This document shows, in pieces, positions 7,105-15,622 of a stretch of 18,479 bases of DNA. The DNA is from Candidatus Colimorpha onthohippi (GTDB lineage Bacteria; Bacteroidota; Bacteroidia; Bacteroidales; P3). The translations under genes and the position numbers were made by a program. The DNA is taken from assembly GCA_018064565.1 (NCBI GenBank), contig JAGHVA010000099.1, positions 1 to 18,479 of the forward strand, read 5' to 3'. A model generated the notes under the pieces. The model had not been told where the DNA came from. It saw nothing but the letters and a program-made list of their open reading frames with translations, and searched no databases. Positions within the stretch are counted from its first letter, which is position 1. Every line of letters begins with the position of its first letter.

Positions 7105-8172
7105 ATGACCTATTGTATCATAATGGCTGGTGGTGCTGGGAGCAGATTCTGGCCCCTGAGCAATGAGGACTATCCCAAACAGTTTATTGACCTGATTGGC
7201 AACGGAGAGTCGATGATTCAGAGCACATTCCGGCGTTGCGCCATGCTCTGTCCACGCGAGAACATCATCATTGTTACTGCCCAACAGTATGCACTAACCG
7301 TGCGCGAACAAATCCCCGATTTGCTCAACTACCAAGTGCTTTGTGAGCCATGTCGCCGCAATACCGCACCTTGTATTGCATACGCTGCCGCCATTATCGC
7401 CAACCGCGACCCTGATGCTACCATATTGGTTACACCTTCTGACCATGCTATTTTTAACGAAGACAACTATATCTCCGACATACGACAAGCACTGGCAGTG
7501 GCGCAACAAAACCCTTGGATTATTACCATCGGAGCCCAACCTACCTCACCAAACTCCAAATATGGATACATACAGTTTGATGAAGACCATAAAATACCAC
7601 AAAACGATAGGTTGCGCAAAGTGGTTACCTTCACCGAGAAACCACCCATCGAAGTAGCACGCCAATTTATTGCCACTGGCGAGTTCTATTGGAATGTGGG
7701 TATATTTGTGTGGAGTCTCAATACCTTGCGCAAGGCATACCACGACTACCTCCCAGGCATTTCCGAGACATTCTTCTCGCTCTCGGCTCGCACTGCCCCT
7801 GAAGAGTTAGAACGAATCTACTCGCTGTGCGAATCGGTTTCTGTTGACCATGGCATCATGGAACATGCTGACAATGTTCATGTCATGGGAGCTACGTTCG
7901 GATGGAGCGATGTCGAGACTTGGGACACACTTTACAACACTTGTTCAAAAGATTCTCATGGCAATGTATTTGCAAGTGGCAACGTGTTTGCCTACGATGT
8001 GCATAATTGCGTAGTACATCTCCCTCAAGACAAGACATTGGTACTACAAGGTCTTGACGGCTATATCGTAACTGGCGACAACGATGTCGTGATGGTGTGC
8101 CGGCGAGATCAGGAATGCCGACTTGTAAAATTCGCATCCGATGTAGAACTGGATCGTTTGCGAAACAGATAA
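7105..8172 (+). CDS. manC: Mannose-1-phosphate guanylyltransferase (GDP-mannose pyrophosphorylase)
   Basis: This 355-residue enzyme forms GDP-mannose from mannose-1-phosphate and GTP, feeding fucose, rhamnose and mannose donors for glycans and capsules. Motifs are MAGGAGSRFWPLS at 7-19 with PKQF at 24-27 (nucleotide-binding loop), EPxxRNTAPC at 81-90, TPSDH at 110-114 (metal and substrate), FTEKP at 176-180, NVGIF at 197-201, and GWSDVETW at 267-274. It is monofunctional: the C-terminal cupin-type phosphomannose isomerase domain of longer ManC/AlgA enzymes is absent, as usual in Bacteroidota. It lies between thyA and asnS with gaps of 14 and 50 bases and needs no promoter of its own. No glycan gene cluster is nearby. 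The symbol manC is used by family; other names exist for the short form. Confidence 0.93.
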   Translation: MTYCIIMAGGAGSRFWPLSNEDYPKQFIDLIGNGESMIQSTFRRCAMLCPRENIIIVTAQQYALTVREQIPDLLNYQVLCEPCRRNTAPCIAYAAAIIANRDPDATILVTPSDHAIFNEDNYISDIRQALAVAQQNPWIITIGAQPTSPNSKYGYIQFDEDHKIPQNDRLRKVVTFTEKPPIEVARQFIATGEFYWNVGIFVWSLNTLRKAYHDYLPGISETFFSLSARTAPEELERIYSLCESVSVDHGIMEHADNVHVMGATFGWSDVETWDTLYNTCSKDSHGNVFASGNVFAYDVHNCVVHLPQDKTLVLQGLDGYIVTGDNDVVMVCRRDQECRLVKFASDVELDRLRNR

Positions 8173-8222
8173 TGCTTGTCTCCAATTTTCATTCATGTAT
8201 TCAACTCTAACTATCACATGTT

Positions 8223-9628
8223 ATGGCGCGTATAGAAATCAAACATTTACTCACAGATAATGTCGATAATCTCATCGACACTGTCATCAATGTCAAAGGA
8301 TGGGTCCGCACCAAACGCGGCAACAAAAATGTAGCCTTCCTGGCACTCAACGATGGCAGCATCATCCATAATCTTCAAATTGTGGTGGACCTGCCCAATT
8401 TTGATGAGTCGCTGATGAAACGTATCACCACAGGCGCATGTATTAGTGTAGATGGACTGTTGGTCCGTTCGCAAGGCAGCGGGCAGGCTGTAGAAGTTCA
8501 AGCCCACTCCATCGAAGTTTACGGCGAAGCAGACCCCGACAGCTATCCGCTGCAGAAAAAAGGACACAGCATGGAATTTCTGCGCGAAATTGGACATCTG
8601 CGGCCACGCACCAATACTTTCGGCGCCATCTGCCGGCTGCGTCACCACATGGCATACGCCATACACACCTTTTTCCATGAAAAGGGATTCTTCTATTTCA
8701 CACACCACTTATCACAGCGTCTGACTGTGAAGGGGCAGGAGAGATGTTCCAGGTAACCACCCTCGATATCAGCAATCCTCCACGCAAGGAAGATGGATCT
8801 ATCGACTACGAGCAAGACTTCTTTGGTAAGCAGACCTCTCTTACCGTAAGCGGACAGCTTGAAGGAGAGTTGGGAGCCACCGCTCTTGGCAAGATTTACA
8901 CCTTCGGGCCTACCTTCCGCGCTGAGAACAGCAACACCCCACGACACCTTGCTGAATTCTGGATGGTAGAACCAGAGATGGCTTTCTACGACCTTGATAG
9001 CCTTACCGCTTTGGAAGAAGAGTTTATCAAATACTGCATCCGTTGGGCACTCAACAACTGTATGGACGACCTCCAGTTCCTCAACAAGATGGTGGACAAC
9101 GACCTCATCATGCGTCTGCAGGGAGTAGTGAATACCAGTTTTGTACGACTGCCTTACACCGAAGGCATACAAATACTGGAAGAAGCCGTCAAAAACGGAC
9201 ATAAATTTGAGTTTCCTGTATTCTGGGGAGTTGACTTGGCATCTGAGCATGAACGATACCTTGTAGAAGAACATTTCAAAAAGCCTGTCATCATGGTGGA
9301 TTACCCCAAAGACATCAAGGCTTTCTATATGAAACAGAACGACGACGGCAAGACGGTTCAGGGCACCGATGTGTTGTTCCCCCAAATTGGTGAGATTATA
9401 GGCGGGTCTGTCCGCGAAGAGAGTTACAACAAGCTCATGAACCGTATCAACGAGCTCAACATCCCTATGAAAGACATGTGGTGGTATCTCGATACGCGCC
9501 GCTATGGCAGCTGTCCTCACGCAGGATTCGGATTGGGGTTTGAACGGTTGATGCTCTTCATCACAGGTATGGCAAATATCCGCGATGTGATACCGTTCCC
9601 ACGCACGCCCAATACAGCCGAATTTTGA
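8223..9628 (+). pseudogene. asnS: Asparaginyl-tRNA synthetase, interrupted by a one-base frameshift
   Basis: Two overlapping frames (8223-8756 and 8744-9628) together encode a class IIb AsnRS. The upstream part has the OB-fold anticodon-binding domain (about residues 16-105: VKGWVRTKRGNKNVAFLALNDGS). The downstream part has motif 2 (FRAENSNTPRHLAEFWMVEPEM) and motif 3 (GFGLGFERLMLF). At 8697-8701 the sequence reads TTC-AC; restoring one C between 8699 and 8700 gives FYFHTPLITASDCEGAGEMF, the expected family sequence, and rejoins the frames into 468 residues, the normal length. As written, the first frame ends at 8756 after a scrambled tail. Both halves are otherwise intact with no further decay, so a sequencing or assembly error is more likely than a true pseudogene. 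The gene lies in the thyA-manC-asnS-ribD run, 9 bases before ribD. Confidence 0.93.
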
Positions 9629-9637
9629 TCTCTCTCA

Positions 9638-10576
9638 ATGGATCACGAATTCTATATGCGACGCTGCCTGCAGCTGGCAACCAAAGGGTTGGGTCGAACA
9701 CGACCCAACCCTTTGGTTGGTTGCGTTATCGTATCTCCCTCTGGTGATATCATCAGCGAAGGATACCATCAACAATATGGAATGTCGCATGCCGAGCGCA
9801 ACGCCATCTTACGTTACATCCAACTACCCGAAGCCAAACCAGACATACTGCACAACGCCACATTATATGTCAATCTCGAACCGTGCTCTCATCACGGCAA
9901 CACACCTCCTTGCGCTGATTTAATCGTCCAACACGGCATACGCCGTGTGGTATGCTGCAACGACGACCCCAATCCACTCGTAGCAGGTGCTGGCTTCGCC
10001 AAACTTAAAGCCGCTGGAATTGAGGTAATACAACATGTGTTGGAGCCACAGGGGCGCTACCTCAATCGCCGCTTCTTTACCTTCATGGAGCAGCACCGAC
10101 CGTATATCATTCTTAAATGGGCCGAGTCTGCCAACGGATTTATGGCACCCCTCACTACAAAACCTTATTGGATTACAACACCCCGCCAAGACCAACTCAA
10201 CCATCTATGGCGCACGCAGGAAGCCGCTATCCTTATCGGCTCTGAGACCTACCTTGCCGACAATCCCAAGCTAACTGCCCGCCATTGTTACGGCAATTCA
10301 CCACAACCCATAGTGTTGGACCGGCGCCAACGTATCACCTCACTCCCCTCCAATTGGATACACCTAACCTGCGATAACCTCAACCAAGTGATGCAACACC
10401 TCTATGAGGCACGGCTGCAAAGCGTAATCGTAGAAGGAGGCAAAAAAATCCTCGAAGCGTTTATCTCACAAGGGCTCTACGATGAGGTACGCATACTGAT
10501 AGGACCCGACAGTTTTGACACAGGTATTCCAGCACCAACCAAACCCACAAACGCAATAATATATCACGCTTGCTGA
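9638..10576 (+). CDS. ribD: Bifunctional riboflavin biosynthesis deaminase/reductase RibD
   Basis: This 312-residue protein carries out the second and third steps of riboflavin synthesis: deamination of the pyrimidine intermediate, then NADPH reduction of its ribose. The N-terminal cytidine-deaminase-like domain (about 1-145) has the zinc site H51-A-E53 and EPCSHHGNTPPC with Cys83 and Cys92, and the family start G-x-T-R-P-N-P-L-V-G-C. The C-terminal reductase domain (about 150-312) begins RPYIILKWAES and contains VEGG at about 266-269. The C-terminus is short and atypical: after GIPAP only a few residues (ending YHAC) precede the stop, where relatives run about 20 or more, so a small frameshift near 10545-10570 is possible. 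A perfect 19-bp inverted repeat lies at codons 14-28. It follows asnS by 9 bases. Confidence 0.93.
   Translation: MDHEFYMRRCLQLATKGLGRTRPNPLVGCVIVSPSGDIISEGYHQQYGMSHAERNAILRYIQLPEAKPDILHNATLYVNLEPCSHHGNTPPCADLIVQHGIRRVVCCNDDPNPLVAGAGFAKLKAAGIEVIQHVLEPQGRYLNRRFFTFMEQHRPYIILKWAESANGFMAPLTTKPYWITTPRQDQLNHLWRTQEAAILIGSETYLADNPKLTARHCYGNSPQPIVLDRRQRITSLPSNWIHLTCDNLNQVMQHLYEARLQSVIVEGGKKILEAFISQGLYDEVRILIGPDSFDTGIPAPTKPTNAIIYHAC
9678..9719. repeat. Perfect 19-bp inverted repeat inside the 5' end of ribD
   Basis: CAACCAAAGGGTTGGGTCG (9678-9696) and CGACCCAACCCTTTGGTTG (9701-9719) are exact reverse complements around the 4-base loop AACA. The mRNA would form a very stable hairpin starting 41 bases after the first base of the ribD start codon. 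The arms encode residues around ATKGLGRTRPNPLVG, a conserved RibD segment, so the palindrome coexists with a normal protein. No T tract follows. Confidence 0.95.
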
Positions 10577-10807
10577 ACATTATCGAATCGGACAAAGGGC
10601 TGCCGCTGTATGCAGATTCGACATGCCCATCCACTCTCAAATGAGCAAAAGAACTCTACCTGCATGAAATTATCCACCGCAGCGGAGTAAAACATGTAAA
10701 ACTATCAATCAACCAACTAACAGTCAAAATCCTGCAAATAGCTCTTAGCATAACATACTGATAATCACCCCACCAAAAACCAGCAAGGAAAATGTAGAAA
10801 AAAAAAT
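10577..10807. other. Gene-free stretch after ribD
   Basis: Together with the promoter and leader, about 320 bases separate ribD from the next gene. All frames here are short and none gives a recognisable protein. Two weakly coding-looking stretches in different frames (around 10567-10640 and 10643-10760) could be a decayed ribD tail or a gene remnant. No clear terminator hairpin with a T tract was found for the upstream operon. Confidence 0.5.
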
Positions 10808-10838
10808 ATTGAAAAATAGAAATAAATTCTTAACTTTG
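10808..10838 (+). promoter_or_regulatory. Bacteroidota-type promoter for the lipoprotein gene at 10898
   Basis: ATTG (10808-10811) and TAACTTTG (10831-10838) are separated by 19 bases, matching the Bacteroidota sigma-ABfr layout of a TTG-type -33 box and an exact TAnnTTTG -7 box. Transcription would begin near 10844, leaving a leader of about 54 bases that contains a tandem repeat. This is the best complete promoter in the window. Confidence 0.75.
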
Positions 10839-10855
10839 CACATAGGAAAGAAGTC

Positions 10856-10896
10856 TAACACAAATACTTATATCATTAACACAAATACTTATATCA
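10856..10896 (+). repeat. 20-bp perfect direct repeat in the leader of the lipoprotein gene
   Basis: TAACACAAATACTTATATCA occurs at 10856-10875 and again at 10877-10896, separated by a single T (period 21). The second copy ends one base before the ATG at 10898. Both copies would lie in the 5' untranslated leader, where two identical protein- or RNA-binding sites, or slippage-based variation of leader length, are possible. Confidence 0.95.
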
Positions 10897-10897
10897 A

Positions 10898-11512
10898 ATG
10901 AAAAAATTATTTTTGATTCTTGCAGCCACTCTTGCAATGACAGTAGCTTGCCAAAAGGATGACACCTATGCCACACCAAATACGAATCCCACACCGAATG
11001 TCGCTCTTGATTCATTGACAATTAGCATTGACGGTAAAACATACACTCACACAAACCTCAACGCAGCATTCTTCTACAATGAGGGAGATGATGGATTCAA
11101 CATCAACTTCGCTCCCGAAAACATCGGTAAGATTATCGATGAAGCCGTTGCAAACAATGAGGATCTAAGTGACCTTGATGCCATACTCGCTTCTAAGACA
11201 AGCGTACTTTTCGATATCGATATCCCAGGTAGCACCCTTGGAGAGACACATACCCTTTCACCTAAATTCGATGGCAGTACAGCAAATTGGAATTTCTACA
11301 TCAGTTATATGAATAAAGCTGAAGAGGTAAGCTTTTCATCCTACCACGAAACATTCAAATCAGGAACCATGAGAATTGATTTGGACAAGGAGACAGGCAA
11401 ACTTACCATTAACATTGATGCTGTCATTACGATAGATGAATCTGATGCCACTATCAAGATAACATTCGAAGGTACCGCATACCATAGCCCTGAATATATG
11501 TGGAGTCTGTAA
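10898..11512 (+). CDS. Lipoprotein of unknown function
   Basis: This 204-residue protein has a lipoprotein signal peptide (MKKLFLILAATLAMTVAC) with Cys18 followed by Gln-Lys-Asp-Asp. A Thr/Pro/Asn-rich linker (about 23-35) leads to a single beta-rich domain of alternating strands (for example LTISIDGKTYTHTN, GKLTINIDAVITI, ATIKITFEGTAYHS). The mid-part is acidic (AVANNEDLSDLDAIL). I do not recognise the family; the shape resembles the small beta-sandwich lipoproteins common in Bacteroidota that are annotated as hypothetical. It has its own promoter and is followed by a terminator at 11550, so it is probably monocistronic. The receptor-like gene downstream may be functionally linked but is not clearly co-transcribed. 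Confidence 0.8.
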   Translation: MKKLFLILAATLAMTVACQKDDTYATPNTNPTPNVALDSLTISIDGKTYTHTNLNAAFFYNEGDDGFNINFAPENIGKIIDEAVANNEDLSDLDAILASKTSVLFDIDIPGSTLGETHTLSPKFDGSTANWNFYISYMNKAEEVSFSSYHETFKSGTMRIDLDKETGKLTINIDAVITIDESDATIKITFEGTAYHSPEYMWSL

Positions 11513-11549
11513 TTCTGCAAAGTTCACTTAATTAAAAGAAATTATCAAC

Positions 11550-11585
11550 AAAGGGTCTAGCGCAATACTGGACTCTTTATTTTTA
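11550..11585 (+). terminator. Rho-independent terminator after the lipoprotein gene
   Basis: AAAGGGTCTAG (11550-11560) pairs with CTGGACTCTTT (11568-11578) over 11 base pairs, including two G-U pairs, around loop CGCAATA. ATTTTTA follows directly. It lies 37 bases after the stop codon. Confidence 0.75.
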
Positions 11586-11698
11586 GAGGATATAAGCGTA
11601 TGAGCGATGTTGCCAACGACAGGTGACGTACTCGTCAGCTTCTCCAAGAACCAACAGAATCAGTTATGGTACAATACACCAATAAACACCTTATCTAT

Positions 11699-14215
11699 AT
11701 GAAAAATCTACTTACCCGTATTGTGCTAATAATCACGATACTTATTGCATTCCCCTTGCAAGCGTCAATTCCAATCGTAGGAAAAGTCGCCCACAAGCAA
11801 ACCTCAGAACCTATCTCTTTTGCCACTATTGCCCTACTTGGGGAGGATAGTACTATAATCAATGGGACAACCACCGACATCAAAGGGCAATTTACCATCA
11901 ACGCTCCTAAAAATGGCAAATATCTCATTGCCGTATCCTATGTGGGATACACCAAAAATATAATTCCCATAGTTGCCAACGCAACAACCATCAATGTTGG
12001 AACCATCACCATCGAGCCAGACGCAACCACGCTTAATACAGTGCAGGTTACCGCCAAAACTCCATTGATTGAACAGAAAGCCGACAAACTCGTGATGAAT
12101 ATATCCCAAAGTGCTTTCGCCCAAGGCAACAGTGCATTCGATTTGCTCCGCAAAGCACCTGGTGTTACCATCGACAAAGATGGCAACGTGTTACTCAACG
12201 GGCAAGCAGTATCGGTATGGATTGATGGTAGGCCCACTTACCTCAATGGGAAAAATTTGGAGGCATTATTACACGCCACCGACGGCAACAACATCAACAA
12301 AATAGAAATCATCGCCAACCCATCAGCTAAGTACGATGCCGCTGGGCAAGGCGGTATCATTGATATCAAAACCAAACACTCATTGGCCAAAGGTCTCAAT
12401 GGACAACTATCTGCTAATGCTGGAGGCATGACCTACTCACGCCAACTCGACCAAATCGACGAGATTACTTCCAATTATTTTTCTCATGACATCAATCTCA
12501 ACCTCAACTATCGTACCAATAAAACCAATTCATTTCTTCAAATATCCGAAAATTCTCAACCCATGGGATTCGATGTCGAAACCCATGAATCTGGAAAAAT
12601 CGGAAATACTACCTATGAGCAAAGATCGTACTCATTGTTCAACTCCAAAATGAAAACCTATAATGTGAAATTAGGCAACGACTGGTTTATTGACTCCAAA
12701 AACACCTTTGGATTCATCTTTACCATGCCTATCACACACTTCAGTCAAGTTGCCGACACCAATGTAAACCGATTCTACCAGTGCATCAACAACAATGTAT
12801 CACAACAGGTTACGAGTTATACTCTCACTGAATTCAAAATGCAGCAGATGATGGGCAACATCAACTATACCCATATCTTCGACCCTCAAAAGCAATCAGA
12901 GATAACCGCCAACATCGACTACCTGCACAACGCTTATGTCTCCGACAACGATGTCTCCAACTACTATATCACACCACAATTTCCGATAATGTGGCACAAC
13001 ATCTACGACTCCGCCTACAGCATACAGCTAAATTCTGATTATACCATAGATATTTATAGTGCCAAAGTAGATTGGCAAAGCGTTGTAATGGGAAAGTTTA
13101 TGATGGAAGCTGGTGCTAAATGGGCTATGACGCAAACCGACAATCAACTCACTAACACCTTCACCAACCTGATGTCCACTGCATCACCAACCGATGGAAC
13201 GAGTCTTTTTGACTATACCGAACACATAGGTGCACTCTACACCACCTTAGCAGGACAACTCTCCAAACTATGGACCGCAAAAGTCGGCTTGCGAGGCGAA
13301 TACACCTACGCCTCCAACAGCCTTGGACTCGTTAAGCAAAGCTATTTTGACCTCTTCCCCTCTGTATATGTAGGCTACACATCAAAAGACCAATCCAAAC
13401 GCATCTCTTTCAGTTACACACGCCGTATCGAACGACCTAACTTCCGCCAACTCAACCCTTTCAGAAATTACATAGACGCCCACATATCAAATATTGGAAA
13501 TCCAGATCTCAAACCTTCATATAGCGACCGCTTCTATATAACACTTGGATTGGGCAGATATGTTTCCATCTACACCAACTATACTTACAGTAAAGATCTT
13601 ATAGGGGGTGTTCCAAATATTGACATCGTTAGTGGCGAACAACAATTCGGTACAGACAATTTCGGTTTCTCGCATATCTATGGCGCAGGGTTCACACTTT
13701 CAGAGTTACCTTTAGGCAAACCCTTTACGCTGATGGTCAACGCTGTGTGCTACGGTATAAACAACCAAACTACAATAGCATCATCTTATCTCTCACCCAA
13801 CGGTTTAGGATCTGACGAAACCTATAGCAGCACGAGTTTATACGGCAATATATATACCACCCTTACATGGAACATGCCAAAACAATGGAAACTGCAAGCA
13901 GAAGCGTATGTAGTTACTCCATATGAACAAGGCTATATGAAAATGGATTGGAACTATACGTGCAATCTGGGCATAAAGAAAACAACCCTCAACAATCAAC
14001 TTGTTTTGTCTGCAAATATCAATGACATTTTCCGCACACTTAACGCCAGTTTTGAAATAAAAGGCATCAACGGCATAAGTAGTCATTACACACAGAAATA
14101 TCTCATTCAAAAAGTATCAGTAGGAATACAATGGAATTTCGGAACAGCACAAAAGCCACTCAAACAACGTAAAGTAGGTAATCTTGATGAAGCCAGCCGA
14201 GTAGGAAAACAATAA
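11699..14215 (+). CDS. TonB-receptor-like outer-membrane beta-barrel protein
   Basis: This 838-residue protein starts at the ATG at 11699, chosen over an in-frame ATG at 11666 because it puts the signal peptide (MKNLLTRIVLIITILIAFPLQAS) first. Residues about 25-110 form a carboxypeptidase-regulatory-like beta-sandwich (VGKVAHKQTSEPISFATIAL ... VSYVGY), as in Bacteroidota TonB-linked receptors. Residues about 112-230 are a plug domain (TVQVTAKTPLIEQKADKLV; LLRKAPGVTIDKDGNVLLNG; ANPSAKYDAAGQGGIIDI). The remainder is a 14-strand-type OMP_b-brl_3-like barrel rich in aromatic girdles (for example RRIERPNFRQLNPF and IGNPDLKPSYSDRFYI, a conserved block of this group). It does not end in a canonical aromatic residue but in a charged tail. 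The substrate is unknown. No SusD partner is present, so it is not a classical glycan-uptake pair. Confidence 0.88.
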   Translation: MKNLLTRIVLIITILIAFPLQASIPIVGKVAHKQTSEPISFATIALLGEDSTIINGTTTDIKGQFTINAPKNGKYLIAVSYVGYTKNIIPIVANATTINVGTITIEPDATTLNTVQVTAKTPLIEQKADKLVMNISQSAFAQGNSAFDLLRKAPGVTIDKDGNVLLNGQAVSVWIDGRPTYLNGKNLEALLHATDGNNINKIEIIANPSAKYDAAGQGGIIDIKTKHSLAKGLNGQLSANAGGMTYSRQLDQIDEITSNYFSHDINLNLNYRTNKTNSFLQISENSQPMGFDVETHESGKIGNTTYEQRSYSLFNSKMKTYNVKLGNDWFIDSKNTFGFIFTMPITHFSQVADTNVNRFYQCINNNVSQQVTSYTLTEFKMQQMMGNINYTHIFDPQKQSEITANIDYLHNAYVSDNDVSNYYITPQFPIMWHNIYDSAYSIQLNSDYTIDIYSAKVDWQSVVMGKFMMEAGAKWAMTQTDNQLTNTFTNLMSTASPTDGTSLFDYTEHIGALYTTLAGQLSKLWTAKVGLRGEYTYASNSLGLVKQSYFDLFPSVYVGYTSKDQSKRISFSYTRRIERPNFRQLNPFRNYIDAHISNIGNPDLKPSYSDRFYITLGLGRYVSIYTNYTYSKDLIGGVPNIDIVSGEQQFGTDNFGFSHIYGAGFTLSELPLGKPFTLMVNAVCYGINNQTTIASSYLSPNGLGSDETYSSTSLYGNIYTTLTWNMPKQWKLQAEAYVVTPYEQGYMKMDWNYTCNLGIKKTTLNNQLVLSANINDIFRTLNASFEIKGINGISSHYTQKYLIQKVSVGIQWNFGTAQKPLKQRKVGNLDEASRVGKQ

Positions 14216-14233
14216 CCTACTAAACAATTGGTA

Positions 14234-14294
14234 AATGCCATAAAAAGCGTGCATGTTTGCTGTTTTGCAGTCAAATATGCACGCTTTAGGCATT
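14234..14294. terminator. Long bidirectional terminator hairpin between convergent genes
   Basis: AAAGCGTGCATGTTTG (14244-14259) pairs with CAAATATGCACGCTTT (14272-14287) over 16 base pairs with one G-U. An inner CTG/CAG pair lies in the loop and an outer AATGCC/GGCATT pair closes the whole. Read on the minus strand the arm ends GCTTTTTATGG, a T tract, so it should stop the alcohol dehydrogenase transcript and probably the receptor transcript too. Confidence 0.8.
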
Positions 14295-14435
14295 CATACA
14301 AATTTTCAGGAATATTCGCACACTACGCTACGCGTCATTATAGCGGCAAAGCCCATAATGAGCATTTGCTTTGAAAAGTATTGCGAACAGTAATATTTTG
14401 TTATCTTGTTGTATGCCGAATAACCTAACTCCGTA

Positions 14436-15605
14436 TCAAAAGCAAGCCTCAAGTATCTGAAGCACCTGACTGGTGGTTGGCACCATATATCCACCTATCT
14501 TATTGGTACTTTGGGCTATCAACGGCAACATGTCACGAGTAGCACCCAACTCTCGCAAATTGGCAGGCAGGCGCAACTCAGCAATAAAACCAGCCAAAGC
14601 CTCAATGCCAGCCTCCGCCATCTGCTCATCATTCCTGCCTTGCGGGTCGATATGCCACACATTGCGGGCAAACCTCACAAAACGATGCAACCCATAGGGA
14701 TAAACTAACTTATAGTAAGGTATAGAGATAAGCGCCAATCCAGCACCATGAGGGCAACCAGTATAAGCACCCAATTGATGCTCTATCTGATGAACCATCC
14801 AGTCCTGACGCTTAGAAAGCGCCAAAATCTTATTAAGCCCCATGGTGGCGCACCACATGATATTACTGCGAGCCTCATAGTCCAAGGGGTTACGAAGTGC
14901 GGCACGCGCCGCACTAATCAAAGCCTGCATGTCACCCTCCAGCAAATAATCGCTCACACAGTCGTCATCACCCGCAAAATATTGCTCCATCAAATGCGAG
15001 AAGATGTCAAAGATTCCACTTGCCATCTGCAAATGAGGCAATGTGTAGGTAAACTCAGGATTGAGTATCGAAAAACGTGGATTGCATAGACTCATCGGGA
15101 AATGGAATCCATTTTTAATCTTCAACGCCTCATTGGTAATCACCGACCCACTGTTCATCTCCGATGCCGTCCCAGTCATGGTTAGTATAGTACCTACTGG
15201 CACTACAGTATGACGGATGTCTGAAGGATTCACACTCCAAAACTCATTCCATATATCTCCTTCAAAATAAGCCGAGGCACCAATAGCCTTGGAGCAGTCT
15301 ATCACCGACCCTCCTCCTACAGCTAAAATCAAATCGGTATGCTGACGCCGCACCAGTTCTACACCCTCCAACACCTGCGCATAGGTAGGATTAGACTTGA
15401 TGCCGCTCAACTCTACAACATCTTTGCCAGCCGTTTTTAATGCACCCATCACATTGTCATACAAGCCACTACTTTTGATAGAATTGCGACCATACACCAT
15501 AAGCACTCTCGGTCCATACTGCGCCAACTCCTCTGCCAGATGGTTCATCGCCGTACGGCCAAAATGGATACGGGTTGGATTTTGGAAAGAAAAATCAATA
15601 TTCAT
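14436..15605 (-). CDS. Iron-type, probably NADPH-dependent alcohol dehydrogenase (YqhD/BdhA-like)
   Basis: This 389-residue group III alcohol dehydrogenase reduces aldehydes to alcohols, or the reverse, in the cytoplasm. The cofactor loop GGGSVID is at 97-103. The metal ligands Asp200, His204, His272 and His286 keep the spacing of E. coli YqhD (194, 198, 267, 281) to within one residue. The start at 15605 gives the typical MNIDFSFQNPTRIHFG; an upstream in-frame extension to 15662 is rejected because it overlaps the preceding gene. It lies 17 bases after the thioredoxin-fold gene on the same strand, so the two are likely co-transcribed. A role in detoxifying reactive aldehydes, as for YqhD, is possible and would fit the redox neighbour, but this is inference. 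It ends towards the shared terminator at 14234-14294. Confidence 0.93.
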   Translation of the reverse strand: MNIDFSFQNPTRIHFGRTAMNHLAEELAQYGPRVLMVYGRNSIKSSGLYDNVMGALKTAGKDVVELSGIKSNPTYAQVLEGVELVRRQHTDLILAVGGGSVIDCSKAIGASAYFEGDIWNEFWSVNPSDIRHTVVPVGTILTMTGTASEMNSGSVITNEALKIKNGFHFPMSLCNPRFSILNPEFTYTLPHLQMASGIFDIFSHLMEQYFAGDDDCVSDYLLEGDMQALISAARAALRNPLDYEARSNIMWCATMGLNKILALSKRQDWMVHQIEHQLGAYTGCPHGAGLALISIPYYKLVYPYGLHRFVRFARNVWHIDPQGRNDEQMAEAGIEALAGFIAELRLPANLRELGATRDMLPLIAQSTNKIGGYMVPTTSQVLQILEACF

Positions 15606-15622
15606 AAAACAAAACAGTTTTT

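Noticed and set aside
8247..8708. 153-codon open frame on the minus strand opposite the first half of asnS
   Set aside because: Antisense shadow of the conserved OB-fold coding region; no start context or family.
8223..8756. Treating the two asnS frames as two separate genes
   Set aside because: Each half holds different domains of one AsnRS, and a single inserted base restores the expected protein.
8693..9520. 275-codon open frame on the minus strand opposite asnS
   Set aside because: It lies wholly antisense to well-conserved AsnRS motifs, has no recognisable domain, and reflects codon bias of the plus-strand gene.
14335..14361. Second terminator between the convergent genes (TCATTAT/ATAATGA hairpin)
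   Set aside because: Short stem and no T tract; the 14234-14294 hairpin already accounts for termination.
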